64,000 nt of DNA from Limnoperna fortunei (lineage: Eukaryota; Mollusca; Bivalvia; Mytilida; Modiolidae), in contig OX104116.1 of assembly GCA_944474755.1 (NCBI GenBank), forward strand, positions 9,675,547-9,739,546, in the 5' to 3' direction. The notes under the pieces were generated by a model that saw only the letters and a program-made list of their open reading frames with translations, did not search any database and was not told the origin of the DNA. Every line of letters begins with the position of its first letter. Positions within the stretch are counted from its first letter, which is position 1. Position numbers and translations under genes: made by a program. Of the stretch, positions 38,467 to 52,820 are shown piece after piece.

Positions 38467-39200
38467 GGGAAGTTCTCGGTGCTCGACAACAGAGCTGCAC
38501 AGCGCGTCCCCAGGTGGCGGATAGGAGAGACCGTCAGCGCTTCACAATGGGCAACATATTTGGCGGGTTCCACGCTCCTTAAACGCTAAATTGTTTTATT
38601 GTCGATTTCGGGAAAGGGCATGCTCATTATATCAGCTACAAAAGAGTAAATTTTAATTTTCTTTTCGATACTTCACTCTTGTATCCGTGGTAGACGCAAT
38701 TGTATTTCCGGTAATTCATCTCTTTTCTCAATGATCTATTGTTGGTAACCTTGATCTCTTGGTGAATAGAGCTAAAATATTGCTTTCTGGACATGGAGCT
38801 AACATTCATTTACAAAGTTTATCACTTATTAAGCTTGTTAGCGTTTTTTGTTTTTGTAATGGAATCGTCTACATGTCCACATGGTTTCCCGTTATATTTT
38901 AAATGGTATTGTCCAAAAATGGATTCGCCTTTGAAAGATTCCCATATAAGTTGACAGAAAAAAAAAGATAAAAAATCCTCTTTTTGACCACTTGTATGAA
39001 GTATTTAATGAATCACATTCACGTTAAAATTATAAAAGCAAAGATGTCACGCTTTTAACATCATTTTAGTATTACTGTGCAATCTATCAGGGATCAATGA
39101 AATAAGTTGATTGTTAAAAACAACTCACTTTTACTCATCGTATTAAATTTGGGTATATACATCAACTAGTGAATACAACTGATCACGATTTTTGGAGCAA
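38467..39200 (+). repeat. Block B of a reference unit
   Basis: Starts with the same core as A, then diverges (gaccgtcagcgcttcacaat) and runs 734 bp to ggagcaa. It is the only block that received insertions: the LINE after tgtatgaagt, the Crypton-derived element after ggagcaa, and the palindrome-bearing insert after aacattc. Its end (tgattgttaaaaacaactcac) resembles the start of block D (tgattggtaacagcaactcac), a second internal duplication. Homopolymer length changes near 38845 differ between units, which argues against coding constraint. Confidence 0.88.
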
Positions 39201-39594
39201 TTTAATATAACTGTGAAGTGATTAAATAAATTGATTGGTAACAGCAACTCACCGTTAGCGAATGAATATTTTTTAAACGGTAAATATTAAACAGTTATTA
39301 AGGCTTAAGTTAATAAATGAAGTAGAATCCTGACGTTAATATCAGCTCGCTGTTACATAGTATTTATACAACAAGTCGATATAGAGTGTGCATAAACCTA
39401 GACATAGTGTATAGCTCAAACCGATGAAAACAGAAGAGCGCAATAAATAACTAAGAGCGAAGACTGTACAATAAAAGAGTTCCGAACTTTTTACATCAAT
39501 ATTTATGGACAGGGAATCTTAGTTACCCAGATTTTGTTTGACGTTTCACGTACAGAAAGAAACATGGCATTGATATAAGACGAACCCAGTTTTT
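39201..39594 (+). repeat. Block D of a reference unit
   Basis: AT-rich block from tttaatataactgtgaagtg to ccagtttttc. It contains words such as catagtatttatacaac and caatatttatggacag that resemble TATA elements, but AT-rich satellite DNA gives these by chance. No open frame is conserved across units. Confidence 0.85.
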
Positions 39595-39883
39595 CTAAAA
39601 AGTACATTGGCATTAAATTCCCTTAATAAACTAAAAAATGTGAATTGACACCGGAAAACAAAAAGCAGTATAGAATGGTCAGAATCGATCAGGTAAGTAA
39701 CATTCTTAACAAGATATCTTCATAAAGATGTTGTATTTAATAATAAATCGGAACACTGAAATTGGTGTAACGTTCAACTACAAAGTCATTGAATCCACGA
39801 TATCGAAATCATGTGTTTCTCGCTATAACTTGTAGTAACATATTAAGGTTTATGTTGTTACATCATGTCTGGGACTATAACTA
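39595..39883 (+). repeat. Block C of a reference unit (core-less monomer)
   Basis: Homologous to the second half of block A from gtacattgg onward: a poly-A run, an atcgatc(t/a)ggta word, taacattcttaac, gtaacgttcaactacaaag and a terminal tatgttgttacatcatgtct. It lacks the 60 bp core. It runs straight into the core of the next unit's A block, so C plus A looks like a dimer of related monomers. Confidence 0.85.
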
Positions 39884-41729
39884 GGAAAGTTCTCGGTGCT
39901 CCACAACAGAGCTGCACAGCGCGTCCCCAGGTGGCGGATAGGAGAGGTCTTCTCGTTGAGAGGCTGTCATAACCTCACCAGGCGCACAGTGGGTAACATA
40001 CTAGAATATCTAATAAGTACATTGGTATTTACTTTCCTAAATAAACTAAAAATGTGGATTGCCACTGAAAAAAAGGAGCAGTTTAGAAGAGTCAGAAAAT
40101 AATAAGTGCCGGAATCGATCTGGTAGGTAACATTCTTAAAGCGATTACTTCATAAAGATGTTATATTTAATAATAAATAGGACCACTGAAATTGCTGTAA
40201 CGTTCAACTACAAAGATAATGAATCCACCATATTGAAATCATGTGTTTCTAACTGTTACTTGTAGTAACACGTTGGGGTTTATGTTATTACCACATGTCT
40301 AGGACCATAATTAGGGAAGTTCTCGGTGCTCGACAACAGAGCTGCACAGCGCGTCCCCAGGTGGCGGATAGGAGAGACCGTCAGCGCTTCACAATGGGCA
40401 ACATATTTGGCGGGTTCCACGCTCCTTAAACGCTAAATTGTCTTATTGTCGATTTCGGGAAAGGGCATGCTCATTATATCAGCTACAAAAGAGTAAATTT
40501 TAATTTTCTTTTCGATACTTCACTCTTGTATCCGTGGTAGACGCAATTGTATTTCCGGTAATTCATCTCTTTTCTCAATGATCTATTGTTGGTAACCTTG
40601 ATCTCTTGGTGAATAGAGCTAAAATATTGCTTTCTGGACATGGAGCTAACATTCATTTACAAAGTTTATCACTTATTAAGCTTGTTAGCGTTTTTTGTTT
40701 TTGTAATGGAATCGTCTACATGTCCACATGGTTTCCCGTTATATTTTAAATGGTATTGTCCAAAAATGGATTCGCCTTTGAAAGATTCCCATATAAGTTG
40801 ACAGAAAAAAAAGATAAAAAATCCTCTTTTTGACCACTTGTATGAAGTATTTAATGAATCACATTCACGTTAAAATTATAAAAGCAAAGATGTCACGCTT
40901 TTAACATCATTTTAGTATTACTGTGCAATCTATCAGGGATCAATGAAATAAGCTGATTGTTAAAAACAACTCACTTTTACTCATCGTATTAAATTTGGGT
41001 ATATACATCAACTAGTGAATACAACTGATCACGATTTTTGGAGCAATTTAATATAACTGTGAAGTGATTAAATAAATTGATTGGTAACAGCAACTCACCG
41101 TTAGCGAATGAATATTTTTTAAACGGTAAATATTAAACAGTTATTAAGGCTTAAGTTAATAAATGAAGTAGAATCCTGACGTTAATATCAGCTCGCTGTT
41201 ACATAGTATTTATACAACAAGTCGATATAGAGTGTGCATAAACCTAGACATAGTGTATAGCTCAAACCGATGAAAACAGAAGAGCGCAATAAATAACTAA
41301 GAGCGAAGACTGTACAATAAAAGAGTTCCGAACTTTTTACATCAATATTTATGGACAGGGAATCTTAGTTACCCAGATTTTGTTTGACGTTTCACGTACA
41401 GAAAGAAACATGGCATTGATATAAGACGAACCCAGTTTTTCTAAAAAGTACATTGGCATTAAATTCCCTTAATAAACTAAAAAATGTGAATTGACACCGG
41501 AAAACAAAAAGCAGTATAGAATGGTCAGAATCGATCAGGTAAGTAACATTCTTAACAAGATTTCTTCATAAAGATGTTGTATTTAATAATAAATCGGAAC
41601 ACTGAAATTGGTGTAACGTTCAACTACAAAGTCATTGAATCCACGATATCGAAATCATGTGTTTCTCGCTATAACTTGTAGTAACATATTAGGGTTTATG
41701 TTGTTACATCATGTCTGGCACTATAACTA
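39884..41729 (+). repeat. Unit 15 (basic, 1846 bp)
   Basis: Pairs with unit 17 by position in a two-unit higher-order pattern: both are preceded by tctgggacta and followed by tctggcacta. Private changes cttaaagcg and cgttggggttt. Confidence 0.92.
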
Positions 41730-43576
41730 GGAAAGTTCTCGGTGCTCCACAACAGAGCTGCACAGCGCGTCCCCAGGTGGCGGATAGGAGAGGTCTTCTC
41801 GTTGAGAGGCTGTCATAACCTCACCAGGCGCACAGTGGGTAACATACTAGAATATCTAATAAGTACATTGGTATTTACTTTCCTAAATAAACTAAAAATG
41901 TGGATTGCCACTGAAAAAAAGGAGCAGTTTAGAAGAGTCAGAAAATAATAAGTGCCGGAATCGATCTGGTAGGTAACATTCTTAACGCGATTACTTCATA
42001 AAGATGTTATATTTAATAATAAATAGGACCACTGAAATTGCTGTAACGTTCAACTACAAAGATAATGAATCCACCATATTGAAATCATGTGTTTCTAACT
42101 GTTACTTGTAGTAACACGTTAGGGTTTATGTTATTACCACATGTCTAGGACCATAATTAGGGAAGTTCTCGGTGCTCGACAACAGAGCTGCACAGCGCGT
42201 CCCCAGGTGGCGGATAGGAGAGACCGTCAGCGCTTCACAATGGGCAACATATTTGGCGGGTTCCACGCTCCTTAAACGCTAAATTGTTTTATTGTCGATT
42301 TCGGGAAAGGGCATGCTCATTATATCAGCTACAAAAGAGTAAATTTTAATTTTCTTTTCGATACTTCACTCTTGTATCCGTGGTAGACGCAATTGTATTT
42401 CCGGTAATTCATCTCTTTTCTCAATGATCTATTGTTGGTAACCTTGATCTCTTGGTGAATAGAGCTAAAATATTGCTTTCTGGACATGGAGCTAACATTC
42501 ATTTACAAAGTTTATCACTTATTAAGCTTGTTAGCGTTTTTTGTTTTTGTAATGGAATCGTCTACATGTCCACATGGTTTCCCGTTATATTTTAAATGGT
42601 ATTGTCCAAAAATGGATTCGCCTTTGAAAGATTCCCATATAAGTTGACAGAAAAAAAAAGATAAAAAATCCTCTTTTTGACCACTTGTATGAAGTATTTA
42701 ATGAATCACATTCACGTTAAAATTATAAAAGCAAAGATGTCACGCTTTTAACATCATTTTAGTATTACTGTGCAATCTATCAGGGATCAATGAAATAAGT
42801 TGATTGTTAAAAACAACTCACTTTTACTCATCGTATTAAATTTGGGTATATACATCAACTAGTGAATACAACTGATCACGATTTTTGGAGCAATTTAATA
42901 TAACTGTGAAGTGATTAAATAAATTGATTGGTAACAGCAACTCACCGTTAGCGAATGAATATTTTTTAAACGGTAAATATTAAACAGTTATTAAGGCTTA
43001 AGTTAATAAATGAAGTAGAATCCTGACGTTAATATCAGCTCGCTGTTACATAGTATTTATACAACAAGTCGATATAGAGTGTGCATAAACCTAGACATAG
43101 TGTATAGCTCAAACCGATGAAAACAGAAGAGCGCAATAAATAACTAAGAGCGAAGACTGTACAATAAAAGAGTTCCGAACTTTTTACATCAATATTTATG
43201 GACAGGGAATCTTAGTTACCCAGATTTTGTTTGACGTTTCACGTACAGAAAGAAACATGGCATTGATATAAGACGAACCCAGTTTTTCTAAAAAGTACAT
43301 TGGCATTAAATTCCCTTAATAAACTAAAAAATGTGAATTGACACCGGAAAACAAAAAGCAGTATAGAATGGTCAGAATCGATCAGGTAAGTAACATTCTT
43401 AACAAGATTTCTTCATAAAGATGTTGTATTTAATAATAAATCGGAACACTGAAATTGGTGTAACGTTCAACTACAAAGTCATTGAATCCACGATATCGAA
43501 ATCATGTGTTTCTCGCTATAACTTGTAGTAACATATTAAGGTTTATGTTGTTACATCATGTCTGGGACTATAACTA
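41730..43576 (+). repeat. Unit 16 (basic, 1847 bp)
   Basis: Near-copy of unit 14, sharing its three diagnostic variants at 42280-42300, ~42795 and ~43537. Confidence 0.92.
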
Positions 43577-45422
43577 GGAAAGTTCTCGGTGCTCCACAAC
43601 AGAGCTGCACAGCGCGTCCCCAGGTGGCGGATAGGAGAGGTCTTCTCGTTGAGAGGCTGTCATAACCTCACCAGGCGCACAGTGGGTAACATACTAGAAT
43701 ATCTAATAAGTACATTGGTATTTACTTTCCTAAATAAACTAAAAATGTGGATTGCCACTGAAAAAAAGGAGCAGTTTAGAAGAGTCAGAAAATAATAAGT
43801 GCCGGAATCGATCTGGTAGGTAACATTCTTAACGCGATTACTTCATAAAGATGTTATATTTAATAATAAATAGGACCACTGAAATTGCTGTAACGTTCAA
43901 CTACAAAGATAATGAATCCACCATATTGAAATCATGTGTTTCTAACTGTTACTTGTAGTAACACGTTAGGGTTTATGTTATTACCACATGTCTAGGACCA
44001 TAATTAGGGAAGTTCTCGGTGCTCGACAACAGAGCTGCACAGCGCGTCCCCAGGTGGCGGATAGGAGAGACCGTCAGCGCTTCACAATGGGCAACATATT
44101 TGGCGGGTTCCACGCTCCTTAAACGCTAAATTGTCTTATTGTCGATTTCGGGAAAGGGCATGCTCATTATATCAGCTACAAAAGAGTAAATTTTAATTTT
44201 CTTTTCGATACTTCACTCTTGTATCCGTGGTAGACGCAATTGTATTTCCGGTAATTCATCTCTTTTCTCAATGATCTATTGTTGGTAACCTTGATCTCTT
44301 GGTGAATAGAGCTAAAATATTGCTTTCTGGACATGGAGCTAACATTCATTTACAAAGTTTATCACTTATTAAGCTTGTTAGCGTTTTTTGTTTTTGTAAT
44401 GGAATCGTCTACATGTCCACATGGTTTCCCGTTATATTTTAAATGGTATTGTCCAAAAATGGATTCGCCTTTGAAAGATTCCCATATAAGTTGACAGAAA
44501 AAAAAGATAAAAAATCCTCTTTTTGACCACTTGTATGAAGTATTTAATGAATCACATTCACGTTAAAATTATAAAAGCAAAGATGTCACGCTTTTAACAT
44601 CATTTTAGTATTACTGTGCAATCTATCAGGGATCAATGAAATAAGCTGATTGTTAAAAACAACTCACTTTTACTCATCGTATTAAATTTGGGTATATACA
44701 TCAACTAGTGAATACAACTGATCACGATTTTTGGAGCAATTTAATATAACTGTGAAGTGATTAAATAAATTGATTGGTAACAGCAAATCACCGTTAGCGA
44801 ATGAATATTTTTTAAACGGTAAATATTAAACAGTTATTAAGGCTTAAGTTAATAAATGAAGTAGAATCCTGACGTTAATATCAGCTCGCTGTTACATAGT
44901 ATTTATACAACAAGTCGATATAGAGTGTGCATAAACCTAGACATAGTGTATAGCTCAAACCGATGAAAACAGAAGAGCGCAATAAATAACTAAGAGCGAA
45001 GACTGTACAATAAAAGAGTTCCGAACTTTTTACATCAATATTTATGGACAGGGAATCTTAGTTACCCAGATTTTGTTTGACGTTTCACGTACAGAAAGAA
45101 ACATGGCATTGATATAAGACGAACCCAGTTTTTCTAAAAAGTACATTGGCATTAAATTCCCTTAATAAACTAAAAAATGTGAATTGACACCGGAAAACAA
45201 AAAGCAGTATAGAATGGTCAGAATCGATCAGGTAAGTAACATTCTTAACAAGATTTCTTCATAAAGATGTTGTATTTAATAATAAATCGGAACACTGAAA
45301 TTGGTGTAACGTTCAACTACAAAGTCATTGAATCCACGATATCGAAATCATGTGTTTCTCGCTATAACTTGTAGTAACATATTAAGGTTTATGTTGTTAC
45401 ATCATGTCTGGCACTATAACTA
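43577..45422 (+). repeat. Unit 17 (basic, 1846 bp)
   Basis: Basic order. Private change gcaaatcaccg in D near 44783. C ends attaaggttta and tctggcacta. Confidence 0.92.
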
Positions 45423-47273
45423 GGAAAGTTCTCGGTGCTCGACAACAGAGCTGCACAGCGCGTCCCCAGGTGGCGGATAGGAGAGGTCTTCTCGTTGAGA
45501 GGCTGTCATAACCTCACCAGGCGCACAGTGGGTAACATACTAGAATATCTAATAAGTAAATTGGTATTTACTTTCCTAAATAAACTAAAAATGTGGATTG
45601 CCACTGAAAAAAAGGAGCAGTTTAGAAGAGTCAGAAAATAATAAGTGCCGGAATCGATCTGGTAGGTAACATTCTTAACGCGATTACTTCATAAAGATGT
45701 TATATTTAATAATAAATAGGACCACTGAAATTGCTGTAACGTTCAACTACAAAGATAATGAATCCACCATATTGAAATCATGCGTTTCTAACTGTTACTT
45801 GTAGTAACACGTTAGGGTTTATGTTATTACCACATGTCTGGGACCATAATTAGGGAAGTTCTCGGTGCTCGACAACAGAGCTGCACAGCGCGTCCCCAGG
45901 TGGCGGATAGGAGAGACCGTCAGCGCTTCACAATGGGCAACATATTTGGCGGGTTCCACGCTCCTTAAACGCTAAATTGTCTTAATGTCGATTTCGGGAA
46001 AGGACATGCTCATTATATCAGCTACAAAAGAGTACATTTTAATTTTCTTTTCGATACTTCACTCTTGTATCCGTGGTAGACGCAATTGTATTTCCGGTAA
46101 TTCATCTCTTTTCTCAATGATCTATTGTTGGTAACCTTGATCTCTTGGTGAATAGAGCTAAAATATTGCTTTCTGGACATGGAGCTAACATTCATTTACA
46201 AAGTTTATCACTTATTAAGCTTGTTAGGCGTTTTTTTTGTTTTTGTAATGGAATCGTCTACATGTCCACATGGTTTCCCGTTATATTTTAAATGGTATTG
46301 TCCAAAAATGGATTCGCCTTTGAAAGATTCCCATATAAGTTGACAGAAAAAAAAAGATAAAAAAATCCTCTTTTTGACCACTTGTATGAAGTATTTAATG
46401 AATCACATTCACGTTAGAATTATAAAAGCAAAGATGTCACGCTTTTAACATCATTTTAGTATTACTGTGCAATCTATCAGGGATCAATGAAATAAGCTGA
46501 TTGTTAAAAACAACTCACTTTTACTCATCGTATTAAATTTGGGTATATACATCAACTAGTGAATACAACTGATCACGATTTTTGGAGCAATTTAATATAA
46601 CTGTGAAGTGATTAAATAAATTGATTGGTAACAGCAACTCATCGTTAGCGAATGAATATTTTTTAAACGGTAAATATTAAACAGTTATTAAAATTTAAGT
46701 TAATAAATGAAGTAGAATCCTGACGTTAATATCAGCTCGCTGTTACATAGTATTTATACAACAAGTCGATATAGAGTGTGCATAAACCTAGACATAGTGT
46801 ATAGCTCAAACCGATGAAAACAGAAGAGCGCAATAAATAACTAAGAGCGAAGACTGTACAATAAAAGAGTTCCGAACTTTTTACATCAATATTTATGGAC
46901 AGGGAATCTTAGTTACCCAGATTTTGTTTGACGTTTCACGTACAGAAAGAAACATGGCATTGATATAAGACGAACCCAGTTTTTCTAAAAAGTACATTGG
47001 CATTAAATTCCCTTAATAAAGTAAAAAATGTGAATTGACACCGGAAAACAAAAAGCAGTATAGAATGGTCAGAATCGATCAGGTAAGTAACATTCTTAAC
47101 AAGATTTCTTCATAAAGATGTTGTATTTAATAATAAATCGGAACACAGAAATTGGTGTAACGTTCAACTACAAAGTCATTGAATCCACGATATCGAAATC
47201 ATGTGTTTCTCGCTATAACTTGTAGTAACATATTAGGGTTTATGTTGTTACATCATGTCTGGGACTATAACTA
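45423..47273 (+). repeat. Unit 18 (basic, 1851 bp)
   Basis: A reads aagtaaattgg and atcatgcgttt; B reads cttaatgtcg and cacgttagaatt. All four recur in unit 21, three units on. Confidence 0.92.
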
Positions 47274-49120
47274 GGAAAGTTCTCGGTGCTCCACAACAGA
47301 GCTGCACAGCGCGTCCCCAGGTGGCGGATAGGAGAGGTCTTCTCGTTGAGAGGCTGTCATAACCTCACCAGGCGCACAGTGGGTAACATACTAGAATATC
47401 TAATAAGTACATTGGTATTTACTTTCCTAAATAAACTAAAAATGTGGATTGCCACTGAAAAAAAGGAGCAGTTTAGAAGAGTCAGAAAATAATAAGTGCC
47501 GGAATCGATCTGGTAGGTAACATTCTTAACGCGATTACTTCATAAAGATGTTATATTTAATAATAAATAGGACCACTGAAATTGCTGTAACGTTCAACTA
47601 CAAAGATAATGAATCCACCATATTGAAATCATGTGTTTCTAACTGTTACTTGTAGTAACACGTTAGGGTTTATGTTATTACCACATGTCTAGGACCATAA
47701 TTAGGGAAGTTCTCGGTGCTCGACAACAGAGCTGCACAGCGCGTCCCCAGGTGGCGGATAGGAGAGACCGTCAGCGCTTCACAATGGGCAACATATTTGG
47801 CGGGTTCCACGCTCCTTAAACGCTAAATTGTCTTATTGTCGATTTCGGGAAAGGGCATGCTCATTATATCAGCTACAAAAGAGTAAATTTTAATTTTCTT
47901 TTCGATACTTCACTCTTGTATCCGTGGTAGACGCAATTGTATTTCCGGTAATTCATCTCTTTTCTCAATGATCTATTGTTGGTAACCTTGATCTCTTGGT
48001 GAATAGAGCTAAAATATTGCTTTCTGGACATGGAGCTAACATTCATTTACAAAGTTTATCACTTATTAAGCTTGTTAGCGTTTTTTGTTTTTGTAATGGA
48101 ATCGTCTACATGTCCACATGGTTTCCCGTTATATTTTAAATGGTATTGTCCAAAAATGGATTCGCCTTTGAAAGATTCCCATATAAGTTGACAGAAAAAA
48201 AAAGATAAAAAATCCTCTTTTTGACCACTTGTATGAAGTATTTAATGAATCACATTCACGTTAAAATTATAAAAGCAAAGATGTCACGCTTTTAACATCA
48301 TTTTAGTATTACTGTGCAATCTATCAGGGATCAATGAAATAAGCTGATTGTTAAAAACAACTCACTTTTACTCATCGTATTAAATTTGGGTATATACATC
48401 AACTAGTGAATACAACTGATCACGATTTTTGGAGCAATTTAATATAACTGTGAAGTGATTAAATAAATTGATTGGTAACAGCAACTCACCGTTAGCGAAT
48501 GAATATTTTTTAAACGGTAAATATTAAACAGTTATTAAGGCTTAAGTTAATAAATGAAGTAGAATCCTGACGTTAATATCAGCTCGCTGTTACATAGTAT
48601 TTATACAACAAGTCGATATAGAGTGTGCATAAACCTAGACATAGTGTATAGCTCAAACCGATGAAAACAGAAGAGCGCAATAAATAACTAAGAGCGAAGA
48701 CTGTACAATAAAAGAGTTCCGAACTTTTTACATCAATATTTATGGACAGGGAATCTTAGTTACCCAGATTTTGTTTGACGTTTCACGTACAGAAAGAAAC
48801 ATGGCATTGATATAAGACGAACCCAGTTTTTCTAAAAAGTACATTGGCATTAAATTCCCTTAATAAACTAAAAAATGTGAATTGACACCGGAAAACAAAA
48901 AGCAGTATAGAATGGTCAGAATCGATCAGGTAAGTAACATTCTTAACAAGATTTCTTCATAAAGATGTTGTATTTAATAATAAATCGGAACACTGAAATT
49001 GGTGTAACGTTCAACTACAAAGTCATTGAATCCACGATATCGAAATCATGTGTTTCTCGCTATAACTTGTAGTAACATATTAAGGTTTATGTTGTTACAT
49101 CATGTCTGGCACTATAACTA
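47274..49120 (+). repeat. Unit 19 (basic, 1847 bp)
   Basis: A of the gctccacaac type; B of the gggcatgctc type; ends attaaggttta and tctggcacta. Confidence 0.92.
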
Positions 49121-50967
49121 GGAAAGTTCTCGGTGCTCGACAACAGAGCTGCACAGCGCGTCCCCAGGTGGCGGATAGGAGAGGTCTTCTCGTTGAGAGG
49201 CTGTCATAACCTCACCAGGCGCACAGTGGGTAACATACTAGAATATCTAATAAGTAAATTGGTATTTACTTTCCTAAATAAACTAAAAATGTGGATTGCC
49301 ACTGAAAAAAAGGAGCAGTTTAGAAGAGTCAGAAAATAATAAGTGCCGGAATCGATCTGGTAGGTAACATTCTTAACGCGATTACTTCATAAAGATGTTA
49401 TATTTAATAATAAATAGGACCACTGAAATTGCTGTAACGTTCAACTACAAAGATAATGAATCCACCATATTGAAATCATGCGTTTCTAACTGTTACTTGT
49501 AGTAACACGTTAGGGTTTATGTTATTACCACATGTCTGGGACCATAATTAGGGATATTCTCGGTGCTCGACAACAGAGCTGCACAGCGCGTCCCCAGGTG
49601 GCGGATAGGAGAGACCGTCAGCGCTTCACAATGGGCAACATATTTGGAGGGTTCCACGCTCCTTAAACGCTAAATTGTCTTATTGTCGATTTCGGGAAAG
49701 GGCATGCTCATTATATCAGCTACAAAAGAGTAAATTTTAATTTTCTTTTCGATACTTCACTCTTGTATCCGTGGTAGACGCAATTGTATTTCCGGTAATT
49801 CATCTCTTTTCTCAATGATCTATTGTTGGTAACCTTGATCTCTTGGTGAATAGAGCTAAAATATTGCTTTCTGGACATGGAGCTAACATTCATTTACAAA
49901 GTTTATCACTTATTAAGCTTGTTAGCGTTTTTTGTTTTTGTAATGGAATCGTCTACATGTCCACATGGTTTCCCGTTATATTTTAAATGGTATTGTCCAA
50001 AAATGGATTCGCCTTTGAAAGATTCCCATATAAGTTGACAGAAAAAAAAAGATAAAAAATCCTCTTTTTGACCACTTGTATGAAGTATTTAATGAATCAC
50101 ATTCACGTTAAAATTATAAAAGCAAAGATGTCACGCTTTTAACATCATTTTAGTATTACTGTGCAATCTATCAGGGATCAATGAAATAAGCTGATTGTTA
50201 AAAACAACTCACTGTTACTCATCGTATTAAATTTGGGTATATACATCAACTAGTGAATACAACTGATCACGATTTTTGGAGCAATTTAATATAACTGTGA
50301 AGTGATTAAATAAATTGATTGGTAACAGCAACTCACCGTTAGCGAATGAATATTTTTTAAACGGTAAATATTAAACAGTTATTAAGGCTTAAGTTAATAA
50401 ATGAAGTAGAATCCTGACGTTAATATCAGCTCGCTGTTACATAGTATTTATACAACAAGTCGATATAGAGTGTGCATAAACCTAGACATAGTGTATAGCT
50501 CAAACCGATGAAAACAGAAGAGCGCAATAAATAACTAAGAGCGAAGACTGTACAATAAAAGAGTTCCGAACTTTTTACATCAATATTTATGGACAGGGAA
50601 TCTTAGTTACCCAGATTTTGTTTGACGTTTCACGTACAGAAAGAAACATGGCATTGATATAAGACGAACCCAGTTTTTCTAAAAAGTACATTGGCATTAA
50701 ATTCCCTTAATAAACTAAAAAATGTGAATTGACACCGGAAAACAAAAAGCAGTATAGAATGGTCAGAATCGATCAGGTAAGTAACATTCTTAACAAGATT
50801 TCTTCATAAAGATGTTGTATTTAATAATAAATCGGAACACTGAAATTGGTGTAACGTTCAACTACAAAGTCATTGAATCCACGATATCGAAATCATGTGT
50901 TTCTCGCTATAACTTGTAGTAACATATTAAGGTTTATGTTGTTACATCATGTCTGGCACTATAACTA
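49121..50967 (+). repeat. Unit 20 (basic, 1847 bp)
   Basis: A like unit 18 (aagtaaattgg, atcatgcgttt), B like unit 19 (gggcatgctc): a second sign of exchange between unit types. The B core begins gggatattctcgg. Confidence 0.92.
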
Positions 50968-52820
50968 GGAAAGTTCTCGGTGCTCGACAACAGAGCTGCA
51001 CAGCGCGTCCCCAGGTAGCGGATAGGAGAGGTCTTCTCGTTGAGAGGCTGTCATAACCTCACCAGGCGCACAGTGGGTAACATACTAGAATATCTAATAA
51101 GTAAATTGGTATTTACTTTCCTAAATAAACTAAAAATGTGGATTGCCACTGAAAAAAAGGAGCAGTTTAGAAGAGTCAGGAAATAATAAGTGCCGGAATC
51201 GATCTGGTAGGTAACATTCTTAACGCGATTACTTCATAAAGATGTTATATTTAATAATAAATAGGACCACTGAAATTGCTGTAACGTTCAACTACAAAGA
51301 TAATGAATCCACCATATTGAAATCATGCGTTTCTAACTGTTACTTGTAGTAACACGTTAGGGTTTATGTTATTACCACATGTCTGGGACCATAATTAGGG
51401 AAGTTCTCGGTGCTCGACAACAGAGCTGCACAGCGCGTCCCCAGGTGGCGGATAGGAGAGACCGTCAGCGCTTCACAATGGGCAACATATTTGGCGGGTT
51501 CCACGCTCCTTAAACTCTAAATTGTCTTAATGTCGATTTCGGGAAAGGACATGCTCATTATATCAGCTACAAAAGAGTAAATTTTAATTTTCTTTTCGAT
51601 ACTTCACTCTTGTATCCGTGGTAGACGCAATTGTATTTCCGGTAATTCATCTCTTTTCTCAATGATCTATTGTTGGTAACCTTGATCTCTTGGTGAATAG
51701 AGCTAAAATATTGCTTTCTGGACATGGAGCTAACATTCATTTACAAAGTTTATCACTTATTAAGCTTGTTAGCGTTTTTTTTGTTTTTGTAATGGAATCG
51801 TCTACATGTCCACATGGTTTCCCGTTATATTTTAAATGGTATTGTCCAAAAATGGATTCGCCTTTGAAAGATTCCCATATAAGTTGACAGAAAAAAAAAG
51901 ATAAAAACATCCTCTTTTTGACCACTTGTATGAAGTATTTAATGAATCACATTCACGTTAGAATTATAAAAGCAAAGATGTCACGCTTTTAACATCATTT
52001 TAGTATTACTGTGCAATCTATCAGGGATCAATGAAATAAGCTGATTGTTAAAAACAACTCACTTTTACTCATCGTATTAAATTTGGGTATATACATCAAC
52101 TAGTGAATACAACTGATCACGATTTTTGGAGCAATTTAATATAACTGTGAAGTGATGAAATAAATTGATTGGTAACAGCAACTCACCGTTAGCGAATGAA
52201 TATTTTTTAAACGGTAAATATTAAACAGTTATTAAAACTTAAGTTAATAAATGAAGTAGAATCCTGACGTTAATATCAGCTCGCTGTTACATAGTATTTA
52301 TACAACAAGTCGATATGGAGTGTGCTTAAACCTAGACATAGTGTATAGCTCAAACCGATGAAAACAGAAGAGCGCAATAAATAACTTAGAGCGAAGACTG
52401 TACAATAAAAGAGTACCGAACTTTTTACATCAATATTTATGGACAGGGAATCTTAGTTACCCAGATTTTGTTTTGACGTTTCACGTACAGAAAGAAACAT
52501 GGCATTGATATAAGACGAAACCAGTTTTTCTAAAAAGTACATTGGCACTAAATTCCCTTAATGAACTAAAAAATGTGAATTGACACCGGAAAACAAAAAG
52601 AGCAGTATAGAATGGTCACAATCGATCAGGTAAGTAACATTCTTGACGCGATTACTTCATAAAGATGTTGTATTTAATAATAAATCGGACCACTGAAATT
52701 GGTGTAACGTTCAACTACAAAGTCATTGAATCCACGATATCGAAATCATGTGTTTCTCGCTATAACTTGTAGTAACATATTAGGGTTTATGTTGTTACAT
52801 CATGTCTGGGACTATAACTA
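50968..52820 (+). repeat. Unit 21 (basic, 1853 bp; last regular unit)
   Basis: A carries ccaggtagcgg, which puts a stop codon in the frame that is open in the other A blocks. B resembles unit 18. The C block has hybrid features (gaaaccag, aaagagcag, cttgacgcg) shared partly with units 9-12. Confidence 0.9.

Larger units (their letters stand above)
38038..39883 (+). repeat. Unit 14 (basic, 1846 bp; used as block reference)
   Basis: Shares ttgttttattg, aataagttgattg and attaaggttta with unit 16, two units downstream. Confidence 0.92.
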
